The translations under genes and the position numbers were made by a program. The notes beneath the pieces were generated by a model, which searched no databases, had not been told where the DNA came from, and saw only the letters and a list, made by a program, of their open reading frames with translations. From the NCBI GenBank assembly GCA_026414365.1, contig JAOAJD010000001.1, positions 62,001 to 126,000 of the forward strand: a stretch of 64,000 nt of DNA. Reading direction: 5' to 3'. This DNA comes from Candidatus Iainarchaeum sp. GTDB taxonomy: Archaea > Iainarchaeota > Iainarchaeia > Iainarchaeales > SKW153. Shown here piece by piece: positions 18,379-28,027 of the stretch. Positions within the stretch are counted from its first letter, which is position 1. Each line of letters starts with the position of its first letter.

Positions 18379-20238
18379 ATGCAATTTGAAAGATTGGTAG
18401 ATTATTTTGAAAGACTTGAAAACACTTCTTCTAGAATTGAGATGATTAAAATATTGTCTGAACTATTAAAAGAGGCATCAGCAGGAGAAGCAAAAAAAAT
18501 AGTTTATTTATGTCAAGGAAAAGTTTTGCCTGATTATGAAGGATTAGAAATTGGAATTGGTGAAAAATTTGTAGAAGAAGCAATTGCTACAGTGAGTGGA
18601 AACAGAAAAGAGAATGTTGAAAAAGAATACAAAAAAGAAGGAGATTTGGGATTAGTTGCAGAAAAAATGTTAGCTAAAAGGAAACAGAAGAGCTTATTCT
18701 CACAAAAACTAAGTGTAGATAAAGTTTACGATAATCTACTAAAGATAGCAAAATCTACAGGACAAAAAAGTCAAGATGTTAAGATAAGATTACTTTCAGA
18801 GCTTCTAAACTCTTCAACACCTCGAGAAGCAAAATATATAATAAGATTCCCAATAGGTACTTTGAGATTAGGTATAGGAGACCCTACAATAATGGATGCA
18901 TTGGCAGAGATATATTGGAAAGAACATGAAAATGATGAAGATATCAAAAACAGAATAAAAAAAGAAAAATATAAAGATGAAGAGGAATTTGGAAGAAGAG
19001 TTAGAAGCTTACTTAGAGAAAAGATAGAAGCCAAATATAACATACATCCAGATTTAGGTGAAATAGCAGACATTATAAAAAAATATGGAATAGAAGGATT
19101 AGAAAAAATAAAAATAGAACACGGGATACCTATAAGGCCAACATTAGCAGAAAGATTATCATCAAGTGAAGATATTATAAAAAAAATAGGTAAATGCGCG
19201 ATAGAGGCTAAATATGATGGATTTAGATTACAAATTCACAAAAAAGAAAATAATGTAATAATATTCTCAAGAAGATTAGAAAAAATGACTCAAATGTTCC
19301 CAGAAATAGTAAAAGCAGTTAGAGAAGAAATAAAAGTAAAGGAAGTCATCTTTGAAGGAGAAGCATTGGCCTATAATGAAAATACCAAAGAATTTTATCC
19401 ATTCCAAATAACAATACAAAGAAAAAGAAAGTATGATATAGGAAAAATGTCTGAAGAATTCCCACTAAAATTGTTTGTATTCGATGTTATGTTCATGGAA
19501 GGCAAGAATGTTATGGGAATGCCATTTAAAGAAAGAAGAAAAATAGTAGAGCAAATAACAAAAGGAGGTAAAAATATTGTAGCTACTGAGAGTATAATAA
19601 CTGAATCACCACGAGATATTGACAAATATTTCAATGAGTGTATCGAGAGGGGTTTAGAAGGTATTGTTGCAAAAGATCTCAACGCACCATATATTGCTGG
19701 TGCAAGAAAATTTGCATGGATAAAGCTAAAAAGAAGTTATAGAGGGGAGCTCAGTGATAGTGTAGATGTAGTTATTGTCGGCTATTTTAAAGGTAGAGGG
19801 TTGAGAGCAAAATTTGGATTAGGTGCTTTGCTAACTGCCGTATATGATAAAAAAGAAGATTGTTTTAAAACTATAGCTAAAATTGGCTCTGGCTTCAAAG
19901 AGGAACAAATTGAAGAGCTTGAAAAAATATTATCAGAGATTAAGATAGATAAAAAGCCTGCAAGAGTTATATCTAGAATAGAACCCGATGTATGGGTTGA
20001 ACCAAAATATGTAATAGAAGTTGTTGCTGACGAAATAACTAAAAGTCCAATACATACTGCAGGCATGAAAAAAGAAGAGGGGCTGGCTCTAAGATTCCCA
20101 AGGATGATTTCTTTTAGAAGAGACAAAAAACCAGAGGATTGTACAACTGTAGAAGAAATTGAAAGAATGTATATCAACCAAAAAGTTGTAAATCTTACTG
20201 AAACAGAAGAAAGAATAGATGGGGATTTGACAGTATGA
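18379..20238 (+). CDS. lig: ATP-dependent DNA ligase
   Basis: Nucleotidylation motif CAIEAKYDGFRLQIHK; RRLEKMTQMFPEI; AWIKLKRSY; FRFPR-like C-terminus (ALRFPRMISFRRDKKPED). Confidence 0.96.
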   Translation: MQFERLVDYFERLENTSSRIEMIKILSELLKEASAGEAKKIVYLCQGKVLPDYEGLEIGIGEKFVEEAIATVSGNRKENVEKEYKKEGDLGLVAEKMLAKRKQKSLFSQKLSVDKVYDNLLKIAKSTGQKSQDVKIRLLSELLNSSTPREAKYIIRFPIGTLRLGIGDPTIMDALAEIYWKEHENDEDIKNRIKKEKYKDEEEFGRRVRSLLREKIEAKYNIHPDLGEIADIIKKYGIEGLEKIKIEHGIPIRPTLAERLSSSEDIIKKIGKCAIEAKYDGFRLQIHKKENNVIIFSRRLEKMTQMFPEIVKAVREEIKVKEVIFEGEALAYNENTKEFYPFQITIQRKRKYDIGKMSEEFPLKLFVFDVMFMEGKNVMGMPFKERRKIVEQITKGGKNIVATESIITESPRDIDKYFNECIERGLEGIVAKDLNAPYIAGARKFAWIKLKRSYRGELSDSVDVVIVGYFKGRGLRAKFGLGALLTAVYDKKEDCFKTIAKIGSGFKEEQIEELEKILSEIKIDKKPARVISRIEPDVWVEPKYVIEVVADEITKSPIHTAGMKKEEGLALRFPRMISFRRDKKPEDCTTVEEIERMYINQKVVNLTETEERIDGDLTV

Positions 20239-20495
20239 TAAGGCAAATACTAGAAATAACAGAAAAATTGCTTCTTATAAGTGTTGCTTTTTTACTAGTG
20301 GTAATAATACTATTGAGAATGCACACTGTTTTAGGAGAAATAAGACTTGATCTTCTTAAAAGTGGTGATTATGAATGGTTATTGTATATAACCCTCTTTG
20401 GTTTAATAATAACTTGGCTCCTAAAAAAACTACTCGTATGGGAAATTCATGCCACTTTAGGAAACCCTAAAATAAAGAAGCAGTATCGTAGATAA
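20235..20495 (+). CDS. Small membrane protein
   Basis: Two hydrophobic segments; overlaps the lig stop codon (ATGA-type coupling). Confidence 0.55.
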   Translation: MIRQILEITEKLLLISVAFLLVVIILLRMHTVLGEIRLDLLKSGDYEWLLYITLFGLIITWLLKKLLVWEIHATLGNPKIKKQYRR

Positions 20496-20497
20496 TT

Positions 20498-21424
20498 ATG
20501 CCAGAGAATATTTTCAAAATTGGTGTATATGTTGTAATAACTATTATAATAATATCTTTATTATTTAACTACTTCCAAAAACCTACTAAAACAAACATTG
20601 AAATAATAAAGGAGTTAATAAAAGATGCAGAGTTTAATGAAGGTATGGTTATTGAAAAAGAAATAGAGATAAAAGAAAAAGAGGTTATAAATGTACAAAC
20701 AGTAGAAAATAATGATAGAACCGTTAGGATAAAATGCACAAGTGAGATTCTTTGTACACCAGACAGTTTAGAATTTGATGAAAGAATATTAAAAGCAAAC
20801 AAAAATATTCCTAATTTAAAAGTATATGTAAGATGTGAACATCAATTAGACTTATCTGTATGTAACATTTATTTTGGAAAAAAACCAGCACAACTTTTTA
20901 TAAAAAAATTAGAATTATTTGAAGATAAAACAAAAATTTTTTTAGAATTAGAAAATATCGGAGAATTTAGTTGCAAAGATATAAATGTTACAATAAAAAA
21001 ATGTAGAATTGGAGAAAACGAAAATATCACGAAAGAAAAATATTGTGTTGAAAAAACAGAATTTTTAGAAGAAATCAATGCAAATGATAAAAAAAATGTT
21101 ATTATAAATTTGGGAAATATTACAAATGGGAGATATTTGTTTGAGATAAAAACATATGCTGAAGAATGTGGCTTAAACGTGAAAAGTTTGCATGATATAA
21201 TAGAAATAGAACAAACAAATCCTTGTTTGTTAGGAGAAATCGGGGAATCTGTTTTAATAGAAGGAAAATGTAAACAAAGATTCTATTGCTCTAATTGTCA
21301 ATATGCCTATCAATGTAAAGAAGCTTGGGCACAAAAAATACCTGAGAAAGCACAATTATTTGAGATAGAAAGTAAAGAATACACTATAATCCAATACGAA
21401 CCAACAGAAGGTCGTTGTGAATAA
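20498..21424 (+). CDS. Membrane-anchored extracytoplasmic protein of unknown function
   Basis: N-terminal TM anchor, CARDB-like segment (LFIKKLELFEDKTKIFLELENIGEFSCKDINVTI), many cysteines. Confidence 0.5.
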   Translation: MPENIFKIGVYVVITIIIISLLFNYFQKPTKTNIEIIKELIKDAEFNEGMVIEKEIEIKEKEVINVQTVENNDRTVRIKCTSEILCTPDSLEFDERILKANKNIPNLKVYVRCEHQLDLSVCNIYFGKKPAQLFIKKLELFEDKTKIFLELENIGEFSCKDINVTIKKCRIGENENITKEKYCVEKTEFLEEINANDKKNVIINLGNITNGRYLFEIKTYAEECGLNVKSLHDIIEIEQTNPCLLGEIGESVLIEGKCKQRFYCSNCQYAYQCKEAWAQKIPEKAQLFEIESKEYTIIQYEPTEGRCE

Positions 21425-21455
21425 AATAATAATTATAACTATGAAATTTTGATAG

Positions 21456-22601
21456 TTAAATCTTATACTTTTCTCTAACAACTGATGCTTTACCTATTGC
21501 ACTAAAAGCCTTGAAAAACAACAAGGAATTTGCATAACAAATATCTTCAATTGCTTTAACCGTATCTTTTTCTAAACTATTTACTTTCTCAAAAAATGGT
21601 TTGAACGCATTCTTTATATATTTGCCCAAAAACTCTTCCTCAGATTTTATATTTTTTTTCTTTGCTTCTTCATCATAATTCTGATGAACCCATTCTTTTA
21701 TTTCTTTATATAAATCTGGTTGATAAACTTTAACAACATCGTAAAAAAGATTTTGCCAATTTGTACCAACATTACCCTTTACTATATATTTTTTTGGAAA
21801 CTTAGTAGCAATTAAATCCAAAGGAGTTCCTGTTATGCCATGTTGAACAATACCAACTTTTGCAACTTTCCTAACGGCCTCTCCAACCCTAACTGTTTGT
21901 GGTATATCGATACTTAATTGAGGTACCAAATTACCTTCTGCATCGTAAGTATTCCCATGAGCAGAACCATTAGCTATAGCTAAACCTTGCGGATAAACTC
22001 CATTTTCGTTTAACTTTTTTATAAAATATGTTGCTTCCTCAGGAGTTGTTAAAACTCTTCCATGTTCATCTTTCTTACCTATCTCACCTACTTCAACTTC
22101 TAAACCAAAAGATTTTCCTTTCATATTTTCTTCAATATATTTTGCAAGCTCAGTAGTAACTTCAATATTTCTCTTTAGTTGCTCTGCAACACTATTAACT
22201 TTATCATCAAAAAGAAAAGATGCATCTATAGCAAAAGAAGTATAACCCGCTTTTATCTGTGCATCAATTAATTTCTTTATCTTTTCAATCTCTTCATTAT
22301 CTCCTTTTTTTACTGTTATATGATCCGCATGTAAGGCCCAAACATCATATTTAACTTGCTTAGCTATGGTTCTTACAGCCTCACTATATTTTTGTGGAGT
22401 AAAACCTGTATAACCACCATTTAAGTCACATTCTGACTTTGCAAGTTCCATCATCATTGGAGCATCTAAATCTTTAGCTGCTCGAAAAATGCCTTTTGCA
22501 ACACCTACAGTAGTTCTAGTATTGCAAGCCATTATTATACATTCATCATCAATAAAACAATCAAATAAATAATTCCCTGGTAAAGGATCAAATTTTGCCA
22601 T
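21456..22601 (-). CDS. Class II (metal-dependent) fructose-bisphosphate aldolase family protein
   Basis: ALHADHITVKKGD metal-binding histidine motif, LEVEVGEIGKKDEHG, AIANGSAHGNTYDAEGN, VQHGITGTP. Confidence 0.85.
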   Translation of the reverse strand: MAKFDPLPGNYLFDCFIDDECIIMACNTRTTVGVAKGIFRAAKDLDAPMMMELAKSECDLNGGYTGFTPQKYSEAVRTIAKQVKYDVWALHADHITVKKGDNEEIEKIKKLIDAQIKAGYTSFAIDASFLFDDKVNSVAEQLKRNIEVTTELAKYIEENMKGKSFGLEVEVGEIGKKDEHGRVLTTPEEATYFIKKLNENGVYPQGLAIANGSAHGNTYDAEGNLVPQLSIDIPQTVRVGEAVRKVAKVGIVQHGITGTPLDLIATKFPKKYIVKGNVGTNWQNLFYDVVKVYQPDLYKEIKEWVHQNYDEEAKKKNIKSEEEFLGKYIKNAFKPFFEKVNSLEKDTVKAIEDICYANSLLFFKAFSAIGKASVVREKYKI

Positions 22602-23502
22602 GCTCTAAACCTCCATTTAAAAATTCTTCTGCTGCCTTGACAACATTTCTAGAACCAATATAAAGAGGCACTCTCTGAGATATTTTCTCTGGCCTTATAT
22701 CTAATATTGGTTTATTCCCATTTGAAGCATACCCCTTCGCCTCTTTAGTAATAAAAGCCAAGGGATTAGCTTCAAAAAGAAGTCTCAATTTCCCCTCTGG
22801 TTTTTCTCTCAAAGAAGGATACATGAAAATTCCACCATAACAAAGTATCTGATTAAAATCAGCAGTTAATGATCCTGAATATCTTAACTTGAATCCTTGT
22901 CTTTCAAGCTCTTTTACATACAAAGTATGTCTATCAGTCCACTCCGATGGTAATCCACCTGGTGAATATATTTTACCTTCAGGAATTTCTATTGATTCTC
23001 TCCTAAGAATAAAATCATTTTTTATTGGATCTAAAACGAACTCATGAGCACCAAAACCTTTATATGCGTAAGTTAAAGTTGTGAGAGGACCATAAAGAAC
23101 AAAACATGCAGCGTCCATTCTATTGCCCTTCTCTAGAACATTGCCTTCATTAAACATACCAACTATAGTCCCAACTGCTAAATTTGTCTTTACACAGCTA
23201 GAACCATCTAAAGGATCTAAAGTGACTCCCCAACTACCTTCTGACCTTAAGATTTCTTTTATAGAACCCTGTTCCTCAGATGCTATGTTCCTAACAAGAT
23301 TTGTTTTTTCTAAACTTTCCGTAAAAAGATTGTCTGCAAATTTATCTAATTCTAATTGAGCTTCTCCATAAATATTCTCTGAATTGCACAAACCTGTAGC
23401 ATAAACAAAATGTTTATTCAATTCTTTTGCACAGTTAGCCACAGTGAGGATTAGTTTTCTAACATCTGGATCAATATTAAACAAATGTTCCACAAGTTTC
23501 AA
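22588..23502 (-). CDS. fbp: Class I fructose-1,6-bisphosphatase
   Basis: ASEEQGSIKE and VTLDPLDGSSCVKTNLAVGTIVGMF; LRYSGSLTADFNQILCYGGIFMYPS. Confidence 0.92.
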   Translation of the reverse strand: MKLVEHLFNIDPDVRKLILTVANCAKELNKHFVYATGLCNSENIYGEAQLELDKFADNLFTESLEKTNLVRNIASEEQGSIKEILRSEGSWGVTLDPLDGSSCVKTNLAVGTIVGMFNEGNVLEKGNRMDAACFVLYGPLTTLTYAYKGFGAHEFVLDPIKNDFILRRESIEIPEGKIYSPGGLPSEWTDRHTLYVKELERQGFKLRYSGSLTADFNQILCYGGIFMYPSLREKPEGKLRLLFEANPLAFITKEAKGYASNGNKPILDIRPEKISQRVPLYIGSRNVVKAAEEFLNGGLEHGKI

Positions 23503-23672
23503 GATATCACCAATATGATAATAGTAAACTCTGCACGTTTATTATTAACTAAAAAATATAAAAAGGTTAAAAATAATAAAGCCTCATACTAAGTATGAAC
23601 ATCTATTACTCACTTCAAATGACTAATAACAAAAGCTATCTTTTAAAATAATTTTACAATTATTTTTAAAGT

Positions 23673-25007
23673 ATGGATTATAAAAAAGTAATGAAAAAAT
23701 TTGGAGTAAACGAAGGTGAGTTTGTAGAGATACACTCAGAAGGATATGTATATGAAGGCTATATTTTACCATCATCAAAAAAAGAATTCTTTACTCTTAA
23801 ACTAAAATCAGGATATAATATTGGAATAGCTGCAGAAAAAGTTGAGAGAATAAACAAGCTAAAGGAAGAAGCTGCTATAGAAAAAAAAGTATTCAAAGAA
23901 ATAGAGAAAAAAGAAAATTTGCCACGAATAACAATATTACATACTGGAGGAACAATAGCAAGTAAGGTAGATTATAGAACAGGTGCTGTGGTATGTTCTT
24001 TTTTGCCAGAAGATTTAATAAATATGTTCCCTGAAATCAGCGAAATTGCAAATCTGGATTCTAGATTAATTGCAAATATGTGGAGCGATGATTTAAGATT
24101 TAAACATATAAGTATGATAGCAAAAGCTATAAAAGAAGAGGTAGAAAAAGGGGTAGATGGGATAATTATAGGAATAGGTACTGATAATTTGGCTCCTGCT
24201 GCTGCAGGGTTAGCTTTTGCTTTAGAAAATTTGCCAATAGCAGTAATCTTGGTTGGTGCCCAAAGAAGTTCAGACAGAGGAAGCAGCGATGCTGCAGTAA
24301 ACATAATAAGTGCTGCTAATTTTATAATAAAAAGCGACTTTTCAGGAGTTGCTATATGTATGCACGGATCAACCTCTGATGATTTTTGTTATATTCTACC
24401 ATCGTGCAAAACAAAAAAAATGCACAGCTCTGCAAGAGATGCTTTTAAACCAATAAATGATACACCAATTGCCAAAGTGGAATATCCAAGTGGCAAAATA
24501 GAATTTTATAAGAAAGATTATATTAAAAAAGACAAAAATAGAAAATTAATACTAAAAGAAAATTTTGAAGAGAAGGTGGGACTACTAAAAATAACTCCCA
24601 ATATGTTCCCTGAACAATTCTCTTTCTATAGAAAGAATAAGTTTAAAGGGTTAGTTATTGAAGGTACTGGTTTAGGACATACTCCTGCTCATGTACCAAA
24701 CCAATATGCAAAGATTCACAAAAAAATATATGAAGAAATAAAAAAACTTACAAAGAGTGGTTGTATTGTTATAATGACAACAACATGCTTACAAGGTAGA
24801 GTTAATATGAATGTTTATAATAAAGGAAGAGACTTACAAGAGGCTGGAATAATAAGTGGTGAAGATATGCTCGCCGAAGTAGCATTTATGAAATTATCTT
24901 GGCTTTTAGGAAATTTTGAAGATCGTGATAAAATAAAAGAGATGATAAGCAAAAACTTGAGAGGTGAAATAAGAGAAAGAACTTTGTTAAATGTTGAAAA
25001 ATGGTGA
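23673..25007 (+). CDS. gatD: Glu-tRNA(Gln) amidotransferase subunit D
   Basis: N-terminal GatD domain plus L-asparaginase-type motifs ILHTGGTIASKVDYRTGAV and GIGTDNLAPAAAGLAF. Confidence 0.95.
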   Translation: MDYKKVMKKFGVNEGEFVEIHSEGYVYEGYILPSSKKEFFTLKLKSGYNIGIAAEKVERINKLKEEAAIEKKVFKEIEKKENLPRITILHTGGTIASKVDYRTGAVVCSFLPEDLINMFPEISEIANLDSRLIANMWSDDLRFKHISMIAKAIKEEVEKGVDGIIIGIGTDNLAPAAAGLAFALENLPIAVILVGAQRSSDRGSSDAAVNIISAANFIIKSDFSGVAICMHGSTSDDFCYILPSCKTKKMHSSARDAFKPINDTPIAKVEYPSGKIEFYKKDYIKKDKNRKLILKENFEEKVGLLKITPNMFPEQFSFYRKNKFKGLVIEGTGLGHTPAHVPNQYAKIHKKIYEEIKKLTKSGCIVIMTTTCLQGRVNMNVYNKGRDLQEAGIISGEDMLAEVAFMKLSWLLGNFEDRDKIKEMISKNLRGEIRERTLLNVEKW

Positions 25008-25018
25008 AATAAAAAAGG

Positions 25019-25555
25019 TTGATAAAAATGTATGTTCTGGCAATATGTGGAAGTCACAGAAATGGAAACACTGAATATATTTTAAGAAAGATATTAGATA
25101 TCTTCAAAAGAGATAACAACAAATGCGAGCTTATACTTTTAAGAGAGAAAAATATAGAATTATCTGATGGAAATATTGATAATAAACACTCAAAAGAAGA
25201 CGAAATGAGTAAAATATACCAGAAAGTGAGAAACGCAGATATTCTAATATTAGCATCACCTGCTTATTTCAACAATGTCTCCACAATTATGAAAAACTTT
25301 ATAGATAGATTTAACAGATACTGGGAAGATGAAGCATTAAAAGGAAAAAAGGTTTTATTAATATCAGTAGCCGCAACAAAAAAATCTGCAGAAAAATGTT
25401 GTGAATATTTGGCAGAATTCGCACAGATTTGTAAAATGAAAATCATAAAAAAACTAACATTTGAAATAGAAAACGTCTCAGATTTAGACAGAAAAGAACA
25501 AATTTCAAGAGAGATAGAAAATGAAATAAGAGGTGATTTATATGGTAAATGTTGA
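25019..25555 (+). CDS. Flavodoxin-fold NAD(P)H-dependent FMN reductase family protein
   Basis: MYVLAICGSHRNGNTEYILRKIL…ADILILASPAYFNNVSTIMKNFIDRF. Confidence 0.88.
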   Translation: MIKMYVLAICGSHRNGNTEYILRKILDIFKRDNNKCELILLREKNIELSDGNIDNKHSKEDEMSKIYQKVRNADILILASPAYFNNVSTIMKNFIDRFNRYWEDEALKGKKVLLISVAATKKSAEKCCEYLAEFAQICKMKIIKKLTFEIENVSDLDRKEQISREIENEIRGDLYGKC

Positions 25556-26096
25556 ACCAGAAGAAGCGATAAGACTAATATCACCTAGAGTAATAGCATT
25601 AATAACCACAACTAATCCAGACGGAAGTACAAATGCTTCTCCTTATTCATGGGTGTTTCCATTCTCATTTGAACCACCTATGTTAACAGTAGGTGTTGGT
25701 AAAGGTGGGAAGAATACGCAGAAAAATGCAGAAAGAGAGAAAGAATTCGTTGTAAATTTAGTAAGCAAAGACTTTGGTCAAAAAGCGTGTGATTTAGAAT
25801 GGATAACTGGGAAAGATCAATTAAAAAAAGTTGGACTCTCTGAAATTGATTCAAAAAAAGTTAAGACAAAATCGATAAAAGAGTCAAAAGTTAGAATTGA
25901 ATGTGAATATCTAACTACCGTTGATGTAAAAGAATCAGATCATGTTCTAGTTGTAGGTAAAATAGTTGCTGCGGAGTGCTTAGCAATGAAAGGAAAAGTA
26001 CCTGACTTTGATAAGCTTGACCTGTTAACGCATGTGGCTGGAGATGAATTCAGAGAGGTAGGAAAAAAAGTTTTATTTAAAAGGAAGAGAGGTTAA
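25533..26096 (+). CDS. Flavin reductase family protein (FMN-binding split barrel)
   Basis: PRVIALITTTNPDGSTNASPYSWVFPFSFEPPMLTVGVGKGGKNTQKNAEREKEFVVNLVS. Confidence 0.88.
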   Translation: MIYMVNVEPEEAIRLISPRVIALITTTNPDGSTNASPYSWVFPFSFEPPMLTVGVGKGGKNTQKNAEREKEFVVNLVSKDFGQKACDLEWITGKDQLKKVGLSEIDSKKVKTKSIKESKVRIECEYLTTVDVKESDHVLVVGKIVAAECLAMKGKVPDFDKLDLLTHVAGDEFREVGKKVLFKRKRG

Positions 26097-26100
26097 AAAA

Positions 26101-28011
26101 ATGGAAGAAAATATAGAAATAACTGCTGGATTAGAAATACATCAACAGATAGGTAGTAAAAAACTATTTTGTAGGTGTAAAGCACAACTAAAGGAAGACA
26201 ATCCTGATGCGATAATAAGAAGAAGGATTAGATTAGCTGCTTCAGAATTAGGAGAATTCGACAAAGCTGCTCTAGAAGTTTTCAAGAAAAAATATTACTT
26301 TGTTTATCAGTACTTTAAAGATGTATGCTGTTTAGTTGAACTAGATGAAGAACCGCCACACAGTTGTGATATTGAAGCATTAAAGACAGCACTAGAAGTT
26401 TCTTTACTCATAAATGCCAAAATTCCTGACATTTTATATGTTATGAGAAAGACTGTTATAGATGGTAGTAACGTATCTGGTTTCCAAAGGACAATGTTGG
26501 TATCTATAGGAGGCAATCTAAAACTTAAAAATGGTAAGGAAGTACAAATACAAAGTTTAGCATTAGAGGAAGATGCAGCACGGCTTATAGCTAAAGATGA
26601 GACAAAAAAAGAAATAATTTATAATTTAGATAGGCTAGGAATTCCTCTAATAGAACTATCCACTACCCCCTGTCTGAAAACACCGACAGAAGTAAAAGAA
26701 GCTGCTTTAGCAATAGGTGAGCTCTTAAGGATTACTTGTAAAGCAAGAAGAGGGCTTGGAACAATAAGGCAAGACTTAAATATATCTATAAAAGGGGGTG
26801 CGAGAGTAGAGATAAAGGGTGTTCAAGAATTAGAACTAATCGATGAGTATGTAAGAAAAGAAGTTTTGAGACAAAAAAATTTAATAGAAATAAAAAAAAT
26901 TTTAGAACAGAGAAAGTTATCAAAAGAGGAATTAGATGAAGAACCACTGAACATTAACGAACTGATGAAAGAATGTAAATGCAATTTTATCAAAGAAGCT
27001 GTGCAAAATAAAAAGTTTGTATATGCAAAAAAATTTGCAAAGATGAGAGATATATTTGGTAAAGAAATTCAACCAAATAGAAGATTCGGAACTGAGATAG
27101 TTAGCTATCTAAAAGCAAAAACAAACATAAAAGGATTTATTCACAGTGATGAAGATTTAAAAAAATATAAATTTGAAGATGATGAAATAAGAAAAATAAA
27201 AGAAAAACTAAGGATAAACGAAGAAGACGCTTTTGTTATAATAGTTGGTAATGAAGAAGACTGTTTAGATGCATTAAGAGTAATAACAGAAAGATGTAAA
27301 CAAGCAATAGAAGGTGTGCCAGAAGAAACAAGAAATGCACTAGAGGATGGAAATAGTGAATATAGTAGACCTTTGCCAGGAGCCGCAAGAATGTATCCAG
27401 AAACAGATATCCCACCAATATTAATAGATAAAGAACTTTTAGAAGAGATTAAAAGAAATTTGCCAAAAACCGCTGATGAAAGATTTGAGATTTATACTAA
27501 AAAGTACGGTTTAAGCGAAAAACTGGCTAATGAAATGAAATTAAATAACTATGCTAGATTTTTTGAAGAGATGGTAGAAGACGGCGTAGAAGCTAAAACT
27601 CTAGCAGTCTTCTTGCTTGAATGGATCACACAACTAAAGAGAGAAAATTTAGATGTTGACAAAATTGACGAAATCTTTATAAAAGATGTAATAGATGTGT
27701 ATATGAAAGGGATAGTTACAAGAGACAATCTTTTAGACTTTATTAGATATTGTCTTATATCTAATGAACCTGTCAAAGAAGCTGCAATAAAATTCAAAAA
27801 AGACACTATTTCTATAAAAGAAGTAGAAAATAAAATAGAAGAGATAGTGAAAACAAATAGAGAATTAATAAAAGATAAAAAAGAATATGCATTTAGTGCA
27901 TTGATGGGAGATGTAATGAAAGAATTAAAAGGAAAAATACAAGCAAAGATACTTTCTGAAATTTTAAGAAGAAAAATTGCTGAAGAAATCGAGTTGATAG
28001 AAAAAAGCTGA
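26101..28011 (+). CDS. gatE: Glu-tRNA(Gln) amidotransferase subunit E
   Basis: TAGLEIHQQIGSKKLFCRCKAQL…RRGLGTIRQDLNISIKGGARVEIKGVQELELI; YSRPLPGAARMYPETDIPPI. Confidence 0.96.
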   Translation: MEENIEITAGLEIHQQIGSKKLFCRCKAQLKEDNPDAIIRRRIRLAASELGEFDKAALEVFKKKYYFVYQYFKDVCCLVELDEEPPHSCDIEALKTALEVSLLINAKIPDILYVMRKTVIDGSNVSGFQRTMLVSIGGNLKLKNGKEVQIQSLALEEDAARLIAKDETKKEIIYNLDRLGIPLIELSTTPCLKTPTEVKEAALAIGELLRITCKARRGLGTIRQDLNISIKGGARVEIKGVQELELIDEYVRKEVLRQKNLIEIKKILEQRKLSKEELDEEPLNINELMKECKCNFIKEAVQNKKFVYAKKFAKMRDIFGKEIQPNRRFGTEIVSYLKAKTNIKGFIHSDEDLKKYKFEDDEIRKIKEKLRINEEDAFVIIVGNEEDCLDALRVITERCKQAIEGVPEETRNALEDGNSEYSRPLPGAARMYPETDIPPILIDKELLEEIKRNLPKTADERFEIYTKKYGLSEKLANEMKLNNYARFFEEMVEDGVEAKTLAVFLLEWITQLKRENLDVDKIDEIFIKDVIDVYMKGIVTRDNLLDFIRYCLISNEPVKEAAIKFKKDTISIKEVENKIEEIVKTNRELIKDKKEYAFSALMGDVMKELKGKIQAKILSEILRRKIAEEIELIEKS

Positions 28012-28027
28012 AGATAAAGGTGTTTAG

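Noticed and set aside
23589-23601. Short palindrome CATACTAAGTATG upstream of gatD
   Set aside because: Short and AT-rich in an AT-rich genome; too likely by chance to report as regulatory.
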